NCBI GenBank assembly: GCA_041567315.1 | Contig: JBFGCA010000030.1 | Span: forward strand, 1 to 44,714 | Reading direction: 5' to 3' | Source: JBFGCA01 sp041567315 | Lineage (GTDB): Bacteria > Acidobacteriota > Thermoanaerobaculia > Multivoradales > JAHEKO01 | DNA length: 44,714 nt | Part shown: in pieces, positions 42,986 through 44,714 of the stretch | Layout of the letters: the number at the start of each line of letters is the position of its first letter | How positions within the stretch are numbered: the first letter of the stretch is position 1 | Made by a program: the position numbers and the translations under genes | The notes under the pieces: model-generated | Databases searched by the model: none | What the model was told of the DNA's origin: nothing | The model's input: only the letters and a program-made list of their open reading frames with translations

Positions 42986-44393
42986 GGCAGCGCTCGCCGC
43001 CGTCGGCCTGGCGTCGATCGGGGCCCTCGTCACGGCGGGGCTGCTGTGGCGGTCGCCGCGCCAGCCTCCCAACGTGGTGATCGTCCTCGTCGACACGCTG
43101 CGCGCCGATCACACCAGCCTCCACGGCTACGAACGGCAGACGACGCCCAACCTCGAGCGGATCGCGAGCCGGGGCCTGGTGATGCGATCCCATTTCGCCA
43201 ACAGCCCCTGGACCAAACCGTCGGTGGCCTCGCTGATCACCGGGCTGCACCCCAGCGCTCACAGATCCCGGGTCGGTCAGTTCGAGACCTTGGAGAAGAT
43301 CGAGACGCTTCGCCGACAGGGCCTGACGCCGAAGATCGAGATCCTCAGCGAGAAACACCTCACGCTGGCCGAGCGGCTGCGCGCCGCCGGCTATCGCACC
43401 GCGGCCTTCGTCGCCAACTACCACCTGACGCCCCGGTTCGGCTACGACCAGGGCTACGAGGACTATCGCTTCGACCCCAACCGGTACCGATGGGCCGGGA
43501 TGAAGCCCCCCTTCACGAAGCTGGACGACGAGGAGATCGTGCGCCTGACGATCGAGCATCTGCGGATCAACGACGAGCCGGTTTTCGTGTGGTGCCATCT
43601 GATGGCGGTCCACGACTACCAGTACCCCGAGTCGTTCGCCGACCGCGCGTTTCGACCGCAGTCGCTGACGCCCATCGACGAAAGCGGGCTCCAGTACTCG
43701 CGCGTCAAGCGCTACGCCCACCTCGAGGAGGCGATCGCCGAATACGACACCTCGATCGCCTACGTCGATCAGCTGGTCGGCCGGCTGTTCGACTACGTCA
43801 GGCAAGAGGAGCCCAACACCCTCCTCATCATCACCTCCGACCACGGCGAGGAGTTCTACGAGCACGGCGGCTTCGAGCATGGCCACACCCTCTACAACGA
43901 GCTGCTGCACGTGCCGCTGGTGCTGTGGGGGCCGGACGTCCCGGTGGGCTCGACCTCGGCGCCCAGCGATTCGGTCGACCTGCTACCGACCATCGTCACC
44001 GCGGTCGGCCTCGAGGCGGAGGCCGAGCTGACCGGCGAGCCGTTGTTCACCGGCCGCGGGGTGACCTCCGGCAAGCGCGAGATCTTCGCGGAGATGCACT
44101 ACCGGGTGCCGTTCTGGCGATTCGCGCTGGTGCGGGACGGCAGGAAGCTGATCGTCACCAAGAAGGCCGAAGGCGCGGAAGAGCTGGAGCTATACGAGGA
44201 CGCGCTGGGCCGAGAGATCGAGGACGTCTCCGGCAGGGTCGACGACGCCGAGCTCCAGCTCTTTCGCCGGCGGGTGCAGCGGTGGAGAGCGCACGTCGAC
44301 GCCCAGTTCGAGCGACTGGTGGGCGACGCCGAGCGGACCGATCTCAGCGACTACGACCTCGAGCAGCTCGAAGCGCTCGGTTACATCCGCTGA
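42978..44393 (+). CDS. Membrane-anchored sulfatase-fold hydrolase/transferase with Thr nucleophile position
   Basis: 471 residues. A single membrane segment (about 4-24, RAALAAVGLASIGALVTAGLLW) anchors an extracytoplasmic alkaline-phosphatase-superfamily domain. Metal-binding block VVIVLVDTLRADH (Asp39), then SPWTKPSVASLITG, where the sulfatase CxPSR motif reads Thr79-Lys-Pro-Ser, and TSDHGEEFYEHGGFEHGH near the C-terminal half. Formylglycine sulfatases need Cys or Ser at that position. Thr there is typical of phosphoethanolamine and glycerol-phosphate transferases and of many Acidobacterial sulfatase-like proteins. It would add or remove a phosphoryl or sulfate group on the glycan. ATG 42978 overlaps the previous stop. 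Confidence 0.87.
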   Translation: MRRAALAAVGLASIGALVTAGLLWRSPRQPPNVVIVLVDTLRADHTSLHGYERQTTPNLERIASRGLVMRSHFANSPWTKPSVASLITGLHPSAHRSRVGQFETLEKIETLRRQGLTPKIEILSEKHLTLAERLRAAGYRTAAFVANYHLTPRFGYDQGYEDYRFDPNRYRWAGMKPPFTKLDDEEIVRLTIEHLRINDEPVFVWCHLMAVHDYQYPESFADRAFRPQSLTPIDESGLQYSRVKRYAHLEEAIAEYDTSIAYVDQLVGRLFDYVRQEEPNTLLIITSDHGEEFYEHGGFEHGHTLYNELLHVPLVLWGPDVPVGSTSAPSDSVDLLPTIVTAVGLEAEAELTGEPLFTGRGVTSGKREIFAEMHYRVPFWRFALVRDGRKLIVTKKAEGAEELELYEDALGREIEDVSGRVDDAELQLFRRRVQRWRAHVDAQFERLVGDAERTDLSDYDLEQLEALGYIR

Positions 44394-44418
44394 GCGAGGC
44401 GAGCACCGACAAACGCGC

Positions 44419-44452
44419 GGCGCGCCCGAGCCGGCAGGGGCCCGGGCGCGCC
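44419..44452. terminator. Bidirectional terminator-like hairpin between convergent genes
   Basis: GGCGCGCCCG (44419-44428) pairs with CGGGCGCGCC (44443-44452), with GCC/GGC inside a 14-base loop giving extra pairs, midway between the sulfatase-fold gene (stop 44393) and the S74 gene (stop 44485). Confidence 0.65.
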
Positions 44453-44484
44453 GTTCGGAAACGGCTTGTCCGGCAGCCGCTAGG

Positions 44485-44714
44485 CTAGTCGCCCGGCGAG
44501 CCGGTGAGCCCGTCCAGCTGCGACTGGAGGAGCGTGTTCTGGGCCGCCAACGCCTCCACCTTGTGGTGGAGCGCCTGGATCGCCGCGATCGCCACGCCGC
44601 AGGCGTCCGAGCTGGCCATCGTGCGCTCGTCCGTGCCCAGACCGAAGGCGGCGTAGAAGTCCTCCGCCATCGGCCCCAAGTGCGTCGCCTGCGGACCGCT
44701 GCGGTCGTACTCCC
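44485..44714 (-). CDS. Peptidase S74 (tail-fibre chaperone) domain protein, C-terminal part only
   Basis: The minus-strand frame is open to the window edge, so only the last 75 residues are seen. They carry the end of the intramolecular chaperone (peptidase S74) domain, EYDRSGPQATHLGPMAEDFYAAFGLG, ACGVAIAAIQALHHK, and a short coiled coil (VEALAAQNTLLQSQLDGL) as in phage tail spikes and bacterial secreted fibres. The domain trimerises and then cleaves itself off. The passenger lies outside the window. Alternatively it belongs to a prophage, but no other phage gene is visible. Confidence 0.8.
   Translation of the reverse strand, partial: EYDRSGPQATHLGPMAEDFYAAFGLGTDERTMASSDACGVAIAAIQALHHKVEALAAQNTLLQSQLDGLTGSPGD

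Overview
This is a gene-dense, very GC-rich bacterial segment (about 70% G+C by eye) holding 31 supported protein-coding genes, one of them cut by the right edge. I see no rRNA, tRNA, CRISPR array or complete insertion sequence. Several features point to Acidobacteriota of the Thermoanaerobaculia/Holophagae type: a secreted PQQ-type dehydrogenase ending in a DGFESGDLAAWS-like tail, an ECF sigma/anti-sigma/DUF4097 cassette, a peptidase S74 (tail-fibre chaperone) protein, a pair made of an XRE regulator and a zinc-finger-TPR protein, and the codon and base usage. That placement is inference, not proof.

Layout. 1-335: a direct-repeat pair with an internal inverted repeat. 336-8182 (+): PQQ-type sugar dehydrogenase; an AhpD-like protein interrupted by an in-frame UGA that is best read as selenocysteine; an aromatic/aspartate aminotransferase; a secreted unknown; a secreted M20 peptidase; a degenerate-receiver/PilZ protein; L-2-hydroxyglutarate oxidase. 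8188-12372 (-): XRE-like regulator, HugZ-like flavin/heme protein, SDR reductase of pteridine-reductase type, zinc-finger/TPR protein and its overlapping XRE partner. 12502-20014 (-): a three-gene RND export operon, permease-adaptor-permease, each overlapping the next by 4 nt. 20055-22448 (-): an exported thioredoxin-like/glycosidase-fold protein fused to a DsbD-N-like domain. 22742-25065 (+): ECF sigma factor, anti-sigma factor, DUF4097 protein. 25308-28313 (-): LpxL-like acyltransferase and SppA peptidase, separated by a 182-bp terminal-inverted-repeat element. 28708-31712 (-): a divergent ketosynthase co-translated with a lipoprotein acyl-hydrolase. 31810-32157 (+): a small membrane protein.

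32168-44393 is a surface-glycan island. A leftward operon carries RfbC, an RmlD-like reductase, an NAD-dependent epimerase, a 1532-residue sulfotransferase-coiled coil-repeat-glycosyltransferase, a two-domain glycosyltransferase and an FkbM methyltransferase. Divergent from it lie an unrecognised protein and a membrane-anchored sulfatase-fold enzyme with Thr at the nucleophile position. Together these would make a deoxysugar, assemble it, and decorate it with methyl, sulfate or phosphoryl groups.

The observations I rate highest are the UGA-containing AhpD-like gene with a bacterial SECIS-like hairpin 20 nt after the UGA, the giant sulfotransferase/glycosyltransferase fusion with twelve 38-residue repeats, the TIR element whose end supplies the sppA stop codon, the ketosynthase-lipase pair, and a dispersed G-rich repeat family found at both 1-234 and 25080-25235.
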